Origin: Micromonospora marina
GTDB lineage: Bacteria; Actinomycetota; Actinomycetes; Mycobacteriales; Micromonosporaceae
DNA: 64,000 nt
Assembly: GCF_900091565.1 (NCBI RefSeq)
Contig: NZ_FMCV01000010.1
Coordinates: 1-64,000, forward strand
Reading direction: 5' to 3'
Both the position numbers and the translations under genes were made by a program. Positions 7,676 to 16,296 of the stretch are shown one piece after another (the first letter of the stretch is position 1; each line of letters begins with the position of its first letter). The notes under the pieces were generated by a model. The model was not told where the DNA came from. It made no database searches and was given only the letters and a program-made list of their open reading frames with translations.

Positions 7676-8188
7676 TCAGGGGAACGGGGCGCTGCTCAGG
7701 TAGGTCACCATTCCGACCAGAGCCAGCACGTCCATCGCCAAGAGGACGAGGTGCGCATACCGGTACCGGCGCACCATCGAGCCGACCATGGGCGTCGCCG
7801 GCGTGTACTCCAAGAGTGTCGCGATCCTTCTCAAGCGCGCGACCCGGGACCACCGGTTGGGAGGGCCCGCGCCAGGGGTCAGTGCGGCAATCGGGACAGG
7901 CGAGTGTCCGGAAACCTGCAGCTCGATGCTGAACCCGTCGATCCGGACGCCGTCGACCAGTGACCGTGGAACGTCGTATCTGACGAGCGGGTTACCCACG
8001 ACCACATGCGTGCGGTTCACCGCCACGAAGGCAGCCGGCCCCGCGAGATACATGAGCAGCACAGGCGTGCCGATCAGCGGAAGAACCAGCATCGCTGTCC
8101 GCACGCCACCCTCCCATAGCCCCCAGATGCCGGCCGGCACGAGCATGGTGATCGCTGACAGTGCGATGGGGTCCATCCGCCGGATCAC
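7676..8188 (-). CDS. membrane protein, possible bacterial PH-like domain
   Basis: A 170-residue protein not recognised with confidence. Two hydrophobic segments lie near the N-terminus (about 10-26 and 31-55) and one at the C-terminus (about 147-166). The middle (VNRTHVVVGNPLVRYDVPRS, then IDGFSIELQV) reads like the beta-rich core of bacterial PH-type membrane proteins, in which short strands follow a transmembrane pair. It is the last of several small membrane-protein genes on the minus strand. The function is open. Confidence 0.6.
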   Translation of the reverse strand: MIRRMDPIALSAITMLVPAGIWGLWEGGVRTAMLVLPLIGTPVLLMYLAGPAAFVAVNRTHVVVGNPLVRYDVPRSLVDGVRIDGFSIELQVSGHSPVPIAALTPGAGPPNRWSRVARLRRIATLLEYTPATPMVGSMVRRYRYAHLVLLAMDVLALVGMVTYLSSAPFP

Positions 8189-8222
8189 GGGCTCAGCTCC
8201 TCACCAGGCCCCGAGTCGGCGT

Positions 8223-8999
8223 TCATTGATCAGCCGGCATTACCGGTCGCGACCGCCTCGGTGCGGGCACCGCCGGGTCCCGCCGCCTCGCGAACACGAT
8301 CACGCCGATCAGAAGGAGCACGAGCCACAAGGGCACCAGCACGGGGACGAACCCGCGCCAGACGGGCCACACCGGCTCGGCGAGCCGGTGCACGGCCAGG
8401 TCCGTCCAGGTGACGACGGCAGGCGGGAACAGACCGACGGTCACCAGCGTGCCGACCACCAGCGGTACGGGCCGACGACTCCGCACCACCACCCAGAACA
8501 GCGCCGCACCGGCGGCAGCGGCGAGCAGGGTGCCGGTGATCGTGGCGGCGCGGAACCCGCCGGGTGCGGACTGCGTGATGCTCAGCCTCGACGCGTACCT
8601 CGTATGGGTGAGCGTGACCGTCAAGCCGTCCCGCTCGGCCCGCCAGCCGTCGCACGCGGTGCCCGGCACCGGACGCAGTTCCCGCCATCCACGCGTCTCG
8701 GCGGCACGCCGCACCTGTTCCGACAGCGTGCAGTCGAGGCCGTCGCCGTACTGGAACTCGACCCGGCTGCCGCCGACGTCGTCGGGAGCCAGGAAGACGC
8801 CGTACCGGTAGCCTCGCTCGATCATCGAGCCGATCGGTTCCACACCGGAGAGCAGCTCCCCGGCCGCGCTCCGCGCTGCCTCGGGGCTCAGCGGTACGGC
8901 ACCCCGGCCGCCGTACCAGGAGCCGACGGCCAAACCGGCCGTGCCGAACAGCAGCGCGCCGAGCAGCGCCATCGCCACGTGCCCCAGCCGACGCCCCAT
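8223..8999 (-). CDS. hypothetical membrane protein with extracytoplasmic domain
   Basis: A 258-residue protein from the ATG at 8999, preceded by a GGGGGTGG Shine-Dalgarno; an upstream extension exists but is low-complexity arginine-rich. An N-terminal membrane anchor (about 7-27) is followed by a ~110-residue soluble domain with two Cys (DCTLSEQ, TACDGW) that could pair outside the membrane. Three more hydrophobic helices (about 150-170, 179-196 and 216-240) precede a basic tail. No family is recognised. It lies 34 nt from the next membrane gene on the same strand. Confidence 0.6.
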   Translation of the reverse strand: MGRRLGHVAMALLGALLFGTAGLAVGSWYGGRGAVPLSPEAARSAAGELLSGVEPIGSMIERGYRYGVFLAPDDVGGSRVEFQYGDGLDCTLSEQVRRAAETRGWRELRPVPGTACDGWRAERDGLTVTLTHTRYASRLSITQSAPGGFRAATITGTLLAAAAGAALFWVVVRSRRPVPLVVGTLVTVGLFPPAVVTWTDLAVHRLAEPVWPVWRGFVPVLVPLWLVLLLIGVIVFARRRDPAVPAPRRSRPVMPADQ

Positions 9000-9111
9000 C
9001 GGGCCACCCCCTGTCGCCGTGCGGCACAGCGTAGGCGTCGCACGCCGACCGCGGTGCCCCGCGTGACGACGGTGCCGGCACCCCCGGTGCGTAGGCAGGC
9101 GATCTCCGCGT

Positions 9112-9351
9112 TCAGGCAGAGAAGCGGGCTTCGCCCGTTCGCTTGTCCACCGCGATCGGAGAGTTGCCGGCCATCGCCTCACGCCAGTCGCCGGCTTCGA
9201 CGTACGCCTTTCCGTCGTAGGGGAACACGTACCTGTCGTCGGCTTCCTCCACGTCACCGTCCACGACGACGACCGGGAAGCTGAAATGGCCCCTGACCTC
9301 GGCGTCCAGGAACCCTTCGGCGATCTGCCGGGCGGATTCGAGTGGGATCAC
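9112..9351 (-). CDS. YrhB / immunity-protein-35-like domain protein
   Basis: A 79-residue soluble protein. The pattern of an N-terminal helix (ARQIAEGFLDAE), then YVFPYDGKAYVEAGDW, then MAGNSPIAVDKRTGE resembles the YrhB/Imm35 family. Members are small alpha-beta proteins, some acting as immunity proteins next to polymorphic toxins. Its ATG at 9351 overlaps the stop of the upstream membrane gene by 4 bp (ATGA), so the two are translationally coupled. No toxin gene is visible beside it, so an immunity role is only a possibility. Confidence 0.6.
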   Translation of the reverse strand: MIPLESARQIAEGFLDAEVRGHFSFPVVVVDGDVEEADDRYVFPYDGKAYVEAGDWREAMAGNSPIAVDKRTGEARFSA

Positions 9352-9710
9352 GGTCCTACCACCACCAGATCTCGGTCAGGCCGGTCGCCCTGCAGCACCG
9401 GTGGCCACCACACGGCCATGTCGAGACGCAGGGCGACGGCGTTCAGCAGCCAGCCGCCCGCCCACCCCACGAGCAGGCCCAGGCTCAGCCACCGCCGGAA
9501 GAAGGCCAAGCTCAGGGACGCCACCAGAATCGTGAGCCCGAGAGCGGCGTGGGCGAGCACGAACGTGCGTACCGCCTCGAAGTTGACGGCGAACCTGCCC
9601 CCTGCCTCCAGATCCACGTCGCTGTAGCCGCCCATCCGCCAGATGACGAAGGGCACGGCGGCGGCCACCAGCACGTGATTGAGCCGGGCCGTACCGACGC
9701 CGACGGGCAT
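9348..9710 (-). CDS. small polytopic membrane protein
   Basis: A 120-residue protein with about three hydrophobic helices (roughly 10-25, 48-67 and 73-93). It starts with ATG at 9710 and ends in an ATGA overlap with the YrhB/Imm35-like gene. No family is recognised. The tight coupling suggests that the two products act together, for example as a membrane protein with a small soluble partner. Confidence 0.6.
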   Translation of the reverse strand: MPVGVGTARLNHVLVAAAVPFVIWRMGGYSDVDLEAGGRFAVNFEAVRTFVLAHAALGLTILVASLSLAFFRRWLSLGLLVGWAGGWLLNAVALRLDMAVWWPPVLQGDRPDRDLVVVGP

Positions 9711-9765
9711 CAGACCCTCGATCGGGTGCTTCGCCGCGGAACCTCCACCGATGCCTCTGACACGA

Positions 9766-9987
9766 TCATCTCCACCCGTGCTCGCCCCGCGGCCGCACCA
9801 GGGGCCGGGCAGTGAGTGCCGGCATCCGGCGGAACGCTGTCAACCGGTCGGTGCCGATGGCCTGGTAGTGGTCCTCGATCGGCCGGCGTGCCTCGTCGAA
9901 CAGCGCCGGCCCGTCGTACCGGACCGGGGGCGGTGCCGCAGTGGCGGGCTTGACCTGTTCGAACTTCTCGGTGGACAGCGCGTACAC
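9766..9987 (-). CDS. unrecognised short ORF, possible gene remnant
   Basis: A 73-residue frame from GTG at 9987 (YALSTEKFEQV, then YDGPALFDEARRPIEDHYQA) that is open up to just after the MOSC stop. The composition is protein-like, and the opening segment FRADAGRVVYALS reads as if it continues from a missing N-terminal part, so this may be the 3' end of a degraded gene. No Shine-Dalgarno is clear at the GTG. The surrounding 9711-10018 stretch holds nothing else. Confidence 0.3.
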   Translation of the reverse strand: MYALSTEKFEQVKPATAAPPPVRYDGPALFDEARRPIEDHYQAIGTDRLTAFRRMPALTARPLVRPRGEHGWR

Positions 9988-10018
9988 GACCCGGCCGGCG
10001 TCCGCCCTGAAGTGCGGT

Positions 10019-10666
10019 TCAGGTCAAGCGGCGGCGGATCCGCGCCATGTCCTCCTCGGGGAGCGCGTCGGCCACCAGCAGCCGGGGCAGCAGGTCCGTC
10101 TCCAGTGTCGTGGCCCGGAACACCAGCGCCACCGTGACGTCGTGGTCGGGCCGGTGCACGACCTCGACCGGGTCTCCGGCGCCGACGCTGCCCGGCGTGA
10201 CCACCCGCAGGTACGCCCCGGGGCGTACCGCCTCGGTGAACCGCTTGATCCAGCCCTGTTCGCCCAGCCACCCCTGGAACGTGCCGCAGGGGATACGGGG
10301 GCAGGAGACCTCCAGCACCAGGTCCGGCCCGATCCGCCACCGCTCGCCGATCAGCGCGCCGTTGACGTCCAGCCCGGTGGTGGTCAGGTTCTCCCCGAAG
10401 CTGCCGTCGGCGAGCGGGCGGCCCAGTTCGGCCTCCCAGTGGTCCAGGTCCTCCCGCGGGTACGCGTAGACCGCCTGGTCGGTGCCGCCGTGGTGGGCCA
10501 CGTCGTAGACCCGGTCACCGGCGAGCCCGACCGCGCCGGTGCCCTTGGGACCGGGCGCGGTGACGGCGACCCGGCCCTCCACGGGCCGCTTGTCGATGCC
10601 GGTGGCACCGATCCCCTTCCACGGGTTCGGCTGCGGTCGGCCCACGTTGACGGAGATCACCCTCAT
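10019..10666 (-). CDS. MOSC domain-containing protein
   Basis: A 215-residue MOSC-domain protein of the YiiM type, from ATG at 10666 (MRVISVNVGRPQPN). Visible landmarks are KGTGAVGLAGDRVYDVAHHG, the HHGGTDQAVYAYPREDL segment, GENLTTTGLDV, and the conserved Cys in EVSCPRIPCGTFQG that would carry sulfur or bind molybdopterin. Related proteins (YiiM/YcbX) handle N-hydroxylated compounds through a molybdenum cofactor, and a similar role is likely here. It is divergent from the Hsp70 fusion gene with a 129-bp gap. The very long upstream extension of this frame is antisense shadow. Confidence 0.85.
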   Translation of the reverse strand: MRVISVNVGRPQPNPWKGIGATGIDKRPVEGRVAVTAPGPKGTGAVGLAGDRVYDVAHHGGTDQAVYAYPREDLDHWEAELGRPLADGSFGENLTTTGLDVNGALIGERWRIGPDLVLEVSCPRIPCGTFQGWLGEQGWIKRFTEAVRPGAYLRVVTPGSVGAGDPVEVVHRPDHDVTVALVFRATTLETDLLPRLLVADALPEEDMARIRRRLT

Positions 10667-10795
10667 GCCGGCGACGGTATGCGGCGCAGGGCTGTCCCGG
10701 CCAGTCCATTCCCCGGGCCGGGTGGGCGGCGCGGCGGCGCGGGCTGCGTACGATGCGGGCCGGACATCCTCGTCGGGTGGTGGAGGTAGCCGCGG

Positions 10796-13768
10796 ATGGC
10801 AGGCCAGCAGGACGGTTTCGCCCTCGGCGTGGACCTCGGCACCTCGAACACGGTGGCGGTGCTGCGGTGGCCGGACGGGCGGACCAGGCCGGTGCTCGTC
10901 GACGGCCACCCGATCATGCCGTCCGGCGTGTACGCCGACGCGGACGGTCACCTGCACGTCGGGCGGGACGCGCACCGGCTGGCCCAGGCCGACCCGGCCG
11001 GCTTCGAGCCGAACCCGAAGCGCCGGGTCGACGAGGAGACCGTGGAGCTGGGCGGGCGGGCGTACCGGCCGGCGGAGCTGCTGGCCGCGACGCTGCGCGC
11101 GGTCGCGGACGCGGCGGTGGCGGCGGTCGGGATGCTGCCCCCGGCGGTGGTCACCCACCCGGCGGCCTGGACGCCGGCCCGGCGTCAGGTGCTGCACGAC
11201 GCGCTGGAACTCGCCGGCTGGCCGGCGGCGGCCGAGCACACGCTGGCCGGGCCGATCGCGCCGGGCACCCGCCTGCTGCGTGAGCCGGTGGCCGCGGCCC
11301 GCTACTTCACGCAGGTGCTGCGCCGGCCGGTGCCGGTGGGCGGTTCGGTGGCGGTGTTCGACTTCGGCGGCGGCACGCTCGACGTGGCGGTGCTGCGCAA
11401 CGAGGGCGCCGACCCGTGGGGCGACTCCGGTTTCCAGCTGGTCGCCACCGGCGGGATCCCCGACCTCGGCGGTCTCGACCTGGACGCGGCCCTGCTCGGG
11501 CGGCTCGGCGAGCTGGTCGGCCCGGCCCACCCGCGCGAGTGGGGCCGGCTGACCGACCCGGCGACCACCGCCCAGCGGCGAGACCGCCAGCAGCTGTGGG
11601 ACAACGTGCGCGGTGCCAAGGAGATGCTGTCCCGGGCCATGGTGGCGCCGGTCGCCGTGCCGGGGGTGGAGGCGGCGGTGCCGCTGTCCCGGGAGGACTT
11701 CGAACGCCTCGCCGCGCCGCTGCTGGCCCGGGCCGTCACGGAGACCCGGGAGGTGACGACCGCCGCCGGGCTGCGCCCCGAGCAGCTCTCCGGCCTGTTC
11801 CTGGTCGGCGGGTCGACCCGGGTCCCGCTGGTGGCCCGGCTGCTGCACGCCGAGTTGGGCATCGCGCCGACGGTGCTGGAACAGCCGGAGATGCCGGTGG
11901 CCGAGGGCGCGCTCACCGACCTGCCGCTGCCCCGGCACCCCGGCCGTCCCGCCGTGCCGGCCCAGCCGGCACCGCCCGCGCCCACCCGGCCCGACCCGGC
12001 CGGACCCGCGCCCACCCGGCAGGCGACGTCGCCCGCACCGGCCGCGGGCGAGGCGGACACCGGCGCGGCCACTGTCGCCGCCGGTGCGACGCGGACGAAT
12101 CCGACCGCACCGCTCGGCGGAGTGGACGCGGCATCCGCCGGACCGCGCGGCACGCTGGTCGCCGGCGGCCCCGTCCCGCAGACGTCCCCCACGAGGTACG
12201 ACGGCGGGCCGCTCGCCGGTGGTCAGGTTCCGCGCCCGACGTACGACCCGGGCGGCCCCGCTTTCGTACCGCCGGGGGCAGCGCCCGCCGCGCACCACGC
12301 CGGCGTACCCGGGATGCCGCCGTCCCCGCCCGGCGGAGGATGGCCGCCTGCGGGGCCCGGTCCCGGCGTACCCGGGGCGCCCTTCTCCCCCGCGCCGAAC
12401 GGTGTCCGGCCCGGCGGCGGCCGGCCCCGGCGCGGCCGGTGGATCGCGCTCGGCGCGGGTCTCGTGGTCGTCGCCGTGTCGGCGGCGGTGCTGCTCTGGG
12501 TGTTCCGGGACCGGCACCCGGCGCTCGACTTCCGCACCGCCGAGCTGGTGAAGACGGTGGCCGCCGGTGACACGCGGCCGGACCAGATGTTCACCGCGAC
12601 GCTCGGGGACCGCGCCTACCTGGCCCGTCCACTGCCCGACGACCACCTCCAGGTGACAGCCGTGGAGGCGGCGACCGGCAGGACGGTCTGGGAGAAGCGG
12701 ACCGACGCGACAGCGCAGCGGTGGGCGGGGATCCGGGCGCTGCCCGACGGGTTGCTCGTCCTCTCCGACGCCACCGGCAGTGACACCCCCCGCGTGCTCG
12801 CGGTGCTCGACGGCGATTCCGGCGACCAGCGCTGGCGGACCGACGTCGGCCGCGACGACACCCTCCACCTCGGGCCGGACACGGTGGTCCGCCTGGACCG
12901 CACCGGCGAACGCCTGGTCGGGCTGCGGCTGGACGACGGGCGGCAGCGGTGGGAGCGGCCCATCCCGCGCACCGAGTACGGCGACGCGCGCACGAGGGTG
13001 GTGCCGGTCGGCACCGGCGCGGCACTGGACGGGCCCGCCGACGCCGAGGGCTCGCCGCTCGCCGCGTGGGCCGGGCAGGCGGACCGGCTCGTGCAGGTCG
13101 GCGCGGACCGGTCGGTCCGGGTCCTGGACATGCGCAGCGGGAAGATCCTCAAGGAGCGGGGCAACGTGGCCGGCCTCGACGATCCGATGGCCGCCCGCGA
13201 CGACCGGCTGTACGTGGCGGAGAACGACAGGGGGCTGCGGCTGCTCTCCTACGACCTGGGTGGTCTCGGCACACCGAGCGTGTTGTACGAGGCGCCGGAG
13301 CAGGGCGGCCGGGTGAAGGATCTCGTCACCTGCGGGGAGCGCCGGGTGTGCCTGCTGGAGACGCCCGGCAGCGGCGCCGACGACACCCGGGTGGTGGCGG
13401 CGACCGAAGGTGCGGGCACCCGGCAGTGGCCGGCGCCGCGCGCCGAGACGCTGGTGCCGGTCGGTGAGCACGTGCTGGCCGGGCGGGACTCGCCGGACGC
13501 GGTGACGCTGTTCGCGCCGGACGGCACGGCGGTGCTGCGCGACCGGGACGGGACGGCGGTCCGGCTGGACGCCGGCAACGTGCTGCTCTTCTCCGAGGCG
13601 CCGGGCGCGTACGAGGACGACCGCGTCCTCGCCGGGACGGCCGTGGACGGCAAGCCGGTCGAGATGGGGCAGCTCAAGCAGATCCGCAGCGAGTCCTGCT
13701 CGTGGAACACCGAGATGCTGGTGTGCGGCGCGGAGAAGGAGTTCCGGTTGTACCGGTTCGCCGGCTGA
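10796..13768 (+). CDS. Hsp70-family ATPase with transmembrane segment and PQQ-like beta-propeller domain
   Basis: A 990-residue fusion. Residues 8-370 form an actin-like Hsp70 ATPase: phosphate loop GVDLGTSNT (11-19), second phosphate motif FDFGGGTLDVAVL (188-200) and adenosine motif LVGGSTRVPLV near 340. Instead of the DnaK substrate-binding domain there is a ~165-residue proline/alanine-rich linker (about 375-540) with a basic stop (GRPRRGRW). One membrane helix follows (about 549-570), then ~420 residues of repeated beta-strand units with WEKR, RWRTDVG and RWERPIP motifs, typical of PQQ-like propellers. The ATPase would be cytosolic and the propeller outside. Its role may be envelope sensing or chaperoning; this is inference. 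Confidence 0.85.
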   Translation: MAGQQDGFALGVDLGTSNTVAVLRWPDGRTRPVLVDGHPIMPSGVYADADGHLHVGRDAHRLAQADPAGFEPNPKRRVDEETVELGGRAYRPAELLAATLRAVADAAVAAVGMLPPAVVTHPAAWTPARRQVLHDALELAGWPAAAEHTLAGPIAPGTRLLREPVAAARYFTQVLRRPVPVGGSVAVFDFGGGTLDVAVLRNEGADPWGDSGFQLVATGGIPDLGGLDLDAALLGRLGELVGPAHPREWGRLTDPATTAQRRDRQQLWDNVRGAKEMLSRAMVAPVAVPGVEAAVPLSREDFERLAAPLLARAVTETREVTTAAGLRPEQLSGLFLVGGSTRVPLVARLLHAELGIAPTVLEQPEMPVAEGALTDLPLPRHPGRPAVPAQPAPPAPTRPDPAGPAPTRQATSPAPAAGEADTGAATVAAGATRTNPTAPLGGVDAASAGPRGTLVAGGPVPQTSPTRYDGGPLAGGQVPRPTYDPGGPAFVPPGAAPAAHHAGVPGMPPSPPGGGWPPAGPGPGVPGAPFSPAPNGVRPGGGRPRRGRWIALGAGLVVVAVSAAVLLWVFRDRHPALDFRTAELVKTVAAGDTRPDQMFTATLGDRAYLARPLPDDHLQVTAVEAATGRTVWEKRTDATAQRWAGIRALPDGLLVLSDATGSDTPRVLAVLDGDSGDQRWRTDVGRDDTLHLGPDTVVRLDRTGERLVGLRLDDGRQRWERPIPRTEYGDARTRVVPVGTGAALDGPADAEGSPLAAWAGQADRLVQVGADRSVRVLDMRSGKILKERGNVAGLDDPMAARDDRLYVAENDRGLRLLSYDLGGLGTPSVLYEAPEQGGRVKDLVTCGERRVCLLETPGSGADDTRVVAATEGAGTRQWPAPRAETLVPVGEHVLAGRDSPDAVTLFAPDGTAVLRDRDGTAVRLDAGNVLLFSEAPGAYEDDRVLAGTAVDGKPVEMGQLKQIRSESCSWNTEMLVCGAEKEFRLYRFAG

Positions 13769-13845
13769 CCGGAACTGAGCTTGGCAGCGATCGATGCCCC
13801 GGCTGATGCGAACGGCAGAGAGATCGACGTTCGCCAGGAGGCCCC

Positions 13846-14109
13846 GTGTTCGTCCGACGACGGTGGACCGCACCCGCCACCACCAGCATCCTGATCGCCG
13901 CGGCACCGGCCCATCCCGGGCCGGACGCCGCCGCAGGGGAAGGCGTACCTGGCGGGCGGTCCCGCGACGGCAGCAGCCAGGACGCGGACGGCAGGGCCCT
14001 GGTGGAGATCGAGCTCGACGGCCCGCCCGGGTCGCGTCGCCCAAGGCCGGCGAGCAGCGGTGACGGCTCAGCCCAACGGGCGACGGATGAAGCCCGTGGG
14101 GCGGGGTAA
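13846..14109 (+). CDS. doubtful short secreted-protein-like ORF
   Basis: An 87-residue frame starting with GTG at 13846, preceded by a good AGGAGG Shine-Dalgarno. The N-terminus (FVRRRWTAPATTSILIAAAP) is basic then mildly hydrophobic, like a weak signal peptide. The remainder is Gly/Ser/Arg-rich, with one protein-like stretch (DADGRALVEIELDG). A 13-bp hairpin lies 58 nt downstream. It could be a real small exported protein or the frameshifted remnant of one; no family is recognised. Confidence 0.3.
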   Translation: MFVRRRWTAPATTSILIAAAPAHPGPDAAAGEGVPGGRSRDGSSQDADGRALVEIELDGPPGSRRPRPASSGDGSAQRATDEARGAG

Positions 14110-14166
14110 GGCAGCACGGTCCTGGTGGAGAGACGACCGGTGTCGCGGCGTACCGCGACCGGGCAC

Positions 14167-14198
14167 GCGGGCGGGCGGCGCGAATGCCGCCCGCCCGC
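14167..14198 (+). terminator. strong GC hairpin terminator
   Basis: GCGGGCGGGCGGC (14167-14179) and its exact complement (14186-14198) with a 6-nt loop. It is probably the terminator of the rightward unit that contains the Hsp70 fusion and/or the doubtful ORF. Confidence 0.55.
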
Positions 14199-14359
14199 GC
14201 ATCCCGGGGCCGGCCCTGGGCGGACCGGGTTCGATCAATGACGGGCGTCGGCTGGCGCGCCCAGGCGTGACCGGGCCGGCGGCCACCTCGGCCTCCGTAC
14301 AAGGACATCGACGCCGCCCGCCGGACGGCCGGCACGCCGACCGCCTTCTGACGCCGCCC

Positions 14360-14395
14360 CGGTCGTCCGTCCGGCCCGTACCGGACGGACGACCG
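14360..14395 (-). terminator. terminator hairpin after the membrane-protein gene
   Basis: A 15-bp perfect inverted repeat, CGGTCGTCCGTCCGG at 14360-14374 and its complement at 14381-14395, with loop CCCGTA. It lies 6 nt past the stop of the minus-strand gene that ends at 14402. Confidence 0.7.
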
Positions 14396-14401
14396 ACCGG
14401 C

Positions 14402-14941
14402 TCAGCTACCGGTCACCCAGTTCCAGGCGGAGACCACCCACTCGGTCTGCTGCAGGTACGCCACACCGACGCCGACCAGGAACAACGCGGTCACCAGGTG
14501 AGCACCCTTGGCACTGCGGCGCACCCGGCCGAACTGCCGCTCCAGGATCAGCCGGCCGAGTAGCCGGGCCAGCGCGAACAGGCCGACCGCGGTGAGCAGG
14601 CTGAGCACGAACGTGAGCAGCGGGGCGACCAGGTTACCCCGGCCGGAGATCGCCCAGATGCCCCAGCAGACGAACGCGAACAGCGCACCGGCGGCGCTCA
14701 GCTCCCCGCCCTTGCGCGCCTGGGTCAGGTGCCAGCCCATCGGCCGACGGGGCGCCGGCTCCGCCGCCCAGTCGCCGTGCTCGACCGTGGGGAACTGCTC
14801 GGTCCGGGGCGTACGCGACGGGCGCGGCTGACCGACCGCCGCCACCCCGCGCTGGAACGCGTCCCGCTGCGGGGGCACCGCCCCCGGCTGGGGCGGCACC
14901 TCCACGGTGCGCTCGGCCCACGGCTGTGTCTGGTCCGCCAT
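14402..14941 (-). CDS. hypothetical membrane protein, actinobacterial
   Basis: A 179-residue protein from ATG at 14941 with an upstream GGGGAGG Shine-Dalgarno. About 65 N-terminal residues are Pro/Gln/Arg-rich and presumably disordered. Three hydrophobic helices follow (about 80-97, 101-125 and 148-167) with basic residues between them (LERQFGRVRRSAKG). Family unknown. It is divergent from the Eis-type acetyltransferase gene, sharing a 100-bp promoter region. Confidence 0.7.
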   Translation of the reverse strand: MADQTQPWAERTVEVPPQPGAVPPQRDAFQRGVAAVGQPRPSRTPRTEQFPTVEHGDWAAEPAPRRPMGWHLTQARKGGELSAAGALFAFVCWGIWAISGRGNLVAPLLTFVLSLLTAVGLFALARLLGRLILERQFGRVRRSAKGAHLVTALFLVGVGVAYLQQTEWVVSAWNWVTGS

Positions 14942-15041
14942 CTTCCGTCCTCCCCCTCGACCGATACCGGCCTCCGTTTCCGAGGGTAGCCAGCCCGCAA
15001 ATAGGGTGCCGACCCCCGTCACGGTGCGATACACACGTGCC

Positions 15042-16262
15042 GTGACTGACGTGGTGGTATCCCGGGCCGAGGACTTCGACGACATCGCGGCGCTGCTGGC
15101 GCTGGCCTTCCACGGCGATCTCGACCCCGAGGTGCAGGCGCTGGAACGCCCGATCTTCGAGCCGGACCGGTCGCTGCTGGTCCGCGACGGCGGAACGGCG
15201 GTGGCACACGCCGCCGCGTTCAGCCGCGACCTCGCGGTGCCCGGCGCGGACGTGCCAGCCGCGCACGTGACGATGGTGGCGGTCGCGCCGACGCACCGGC
15301 GGCGCGGCCTGCTCACCCGGCTGATGCGCCGGCAACTGCGCGACGTCCGCGACGCCGGCCGGGAGCCGATCGCGGTGCTCTGGGCCAGCGAGGGACGCAT
15401 CTACCCCCGCTTCGGCTACGGGTCGGCGGCCCCGCGGTACGTGCTGTCCGCAGACACCACCGGCCTGCGGCTGCCCGCCCCGTCGCCCGCCGAGGGCAGG
15501 CTGCGACTGGACCGTCCGGAGACGCACCGGAACGAACTGGCCCGGCTGTACGAACGGGTCCGCGCCGAGCGTCCCGGCTGGTCCCGGCGCGACGAGCGCT
15601 GGTGGTCGTACGTACTGGCGGATCTCAAGGCGCACCGGGGCGGCGCCACCGAGCGCCGGGTACTGCTGCACGAGGGCGCCGACGGGCTCGACGGGTACGC
15701 GCTCTACCGGACGAAGGACAGCTCGTCGGCCACCGGACCGCAGGCCGAGGTGCAGGTCGGCGAGGTGGTGGCGGTGACGCCGGAGGCGTACACGGCGCTG
15801 TGGCGGCTGCTGCTCTCGGTCGACCTGACCCGCCGGCTGTCGTTCCCGATCGCGGCCCTGGACGAGCCGCTGCTGCGGCTGGTGGACGAGCCCCGCGAGC
15901 TCTCCCCGCAGCTCGCCGACGCGCTCTGGGTGCGGGTGGTGGACGTGCCGGCCGCGCTCGCCGCCCGGCGCTTCGCCACCGACGTCGACGTGGTGCTCGA
16001 GGTCACCGACGAGCTGCTGACGGAGAACACCGGCCGCTGGCGGCTGGTCGGCGGGCGCGACGGCGCGCAGTGCACGCCCACCACCGCCCCGGCCGGACTG
16101 GCGTGTGACGTACGCGCGCTCGGCGAGCTGTACCTCGGCGGCGCGAACCCGTACGCGCTCGCTGCCGCCGGCCGCGTCCGGGAGCTGATCCCGCACACGC
16201 TGACCGCACTGACGCCCGCCTTCACGTGGCACCGCACCCCTTCCCCCATGGAGGTCTTCTGA
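15042..16262 (+). CDS. Eis-like GNAT N-acetyltransferase
   Basis: A 406-residue protein of the Eis family: two fused GNAT-like domains and a C-terminal sterol-carrier-like domain, normally ~400 residues. The acetyl-CoA loop is visible as MVAVAPTHRRRGLLTRLMR, followed by AVLWASEGRIYPRFGYG, the family signature. The C-terminal acid after WHRTPSPMEVF is the catalytic carboxylate of Eis enzymes. Characterised members acetylate several amines of aminoglycosides or other polyamines; the substrate here is unknown. The start is GTG at 15042. There is no good Shine-Dalgarno, but a TACACA box ends 5 nt upstream, so it may be leaderless. Confidence 0.85.
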   Translation: MTDVVVSRAEDFDDIAALLALAFHGDLDPEVQALERPIFEPDRSLLVRDGGTAVAHAAAFSRDLAVPGADVPAAHVTMVAVAPTHRRRGLLTRLMRRQLRDVRDAGREPIAVLWASEGRIYPRFGYGSAAPRYVLSADTTGLRLPAPSPAEGRLRLDRPETHRNELARLYERVRAERPGWSRRDERWWSYVLADLKAHRGGATERRVLLHEGADGLDGYALYRTKDSSSATGPQAEVQVGEVVAVTPEAYTALWRLLLSVDLTRRLSFPIAALDEPLLRLVDEPRELSPQLADALWVRVVDVPAALAARRFATDVDVVLEVTDELLTENTGRWRLVGGRDGAQCTPTTAPAGLACDVRALGELYLGGANPYALAAAGRVRELIPHTLTALTPAFTWHRTPSPMEVF

Positions 16263-16296
16263 CCGTCCCCGCCCCACCCCACCCGTCTTTCCCCGT

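Larger units (their letters stand above)
13769..14401. other. 633-bp intergenic region with hairpins and one doubtful ORF
   Basis: Between the Hsp70 fusion and the next minus-strand membrane gene. It holds a doubtful short plus-strand ORF (13846-14109) and two strong GC hairpins, listed separately. The stretch 14200-14350 has no gene I can support; a short frame ending near 14350 (YKDIDAARRTAGTPTAF) may be a remnant. Confidence 0.5.

Noticed and set aside
13846..14109. CHRD-domain protein
   Set aside because: Only one short segment (DADGRALVEIELD) is reminiscent; the rest lacks the CHRD pattern, so no function was assigned.
10667..14335. Very long minus-strand open frame antisense to the Hsp70 fusion, continuous with the MOSC gene
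   Set aside because: High-GC shadow of the plus-strand codon pattern; low-complexity Arg/Pro/Gly product. Only the part from 10666 down is MOSC.
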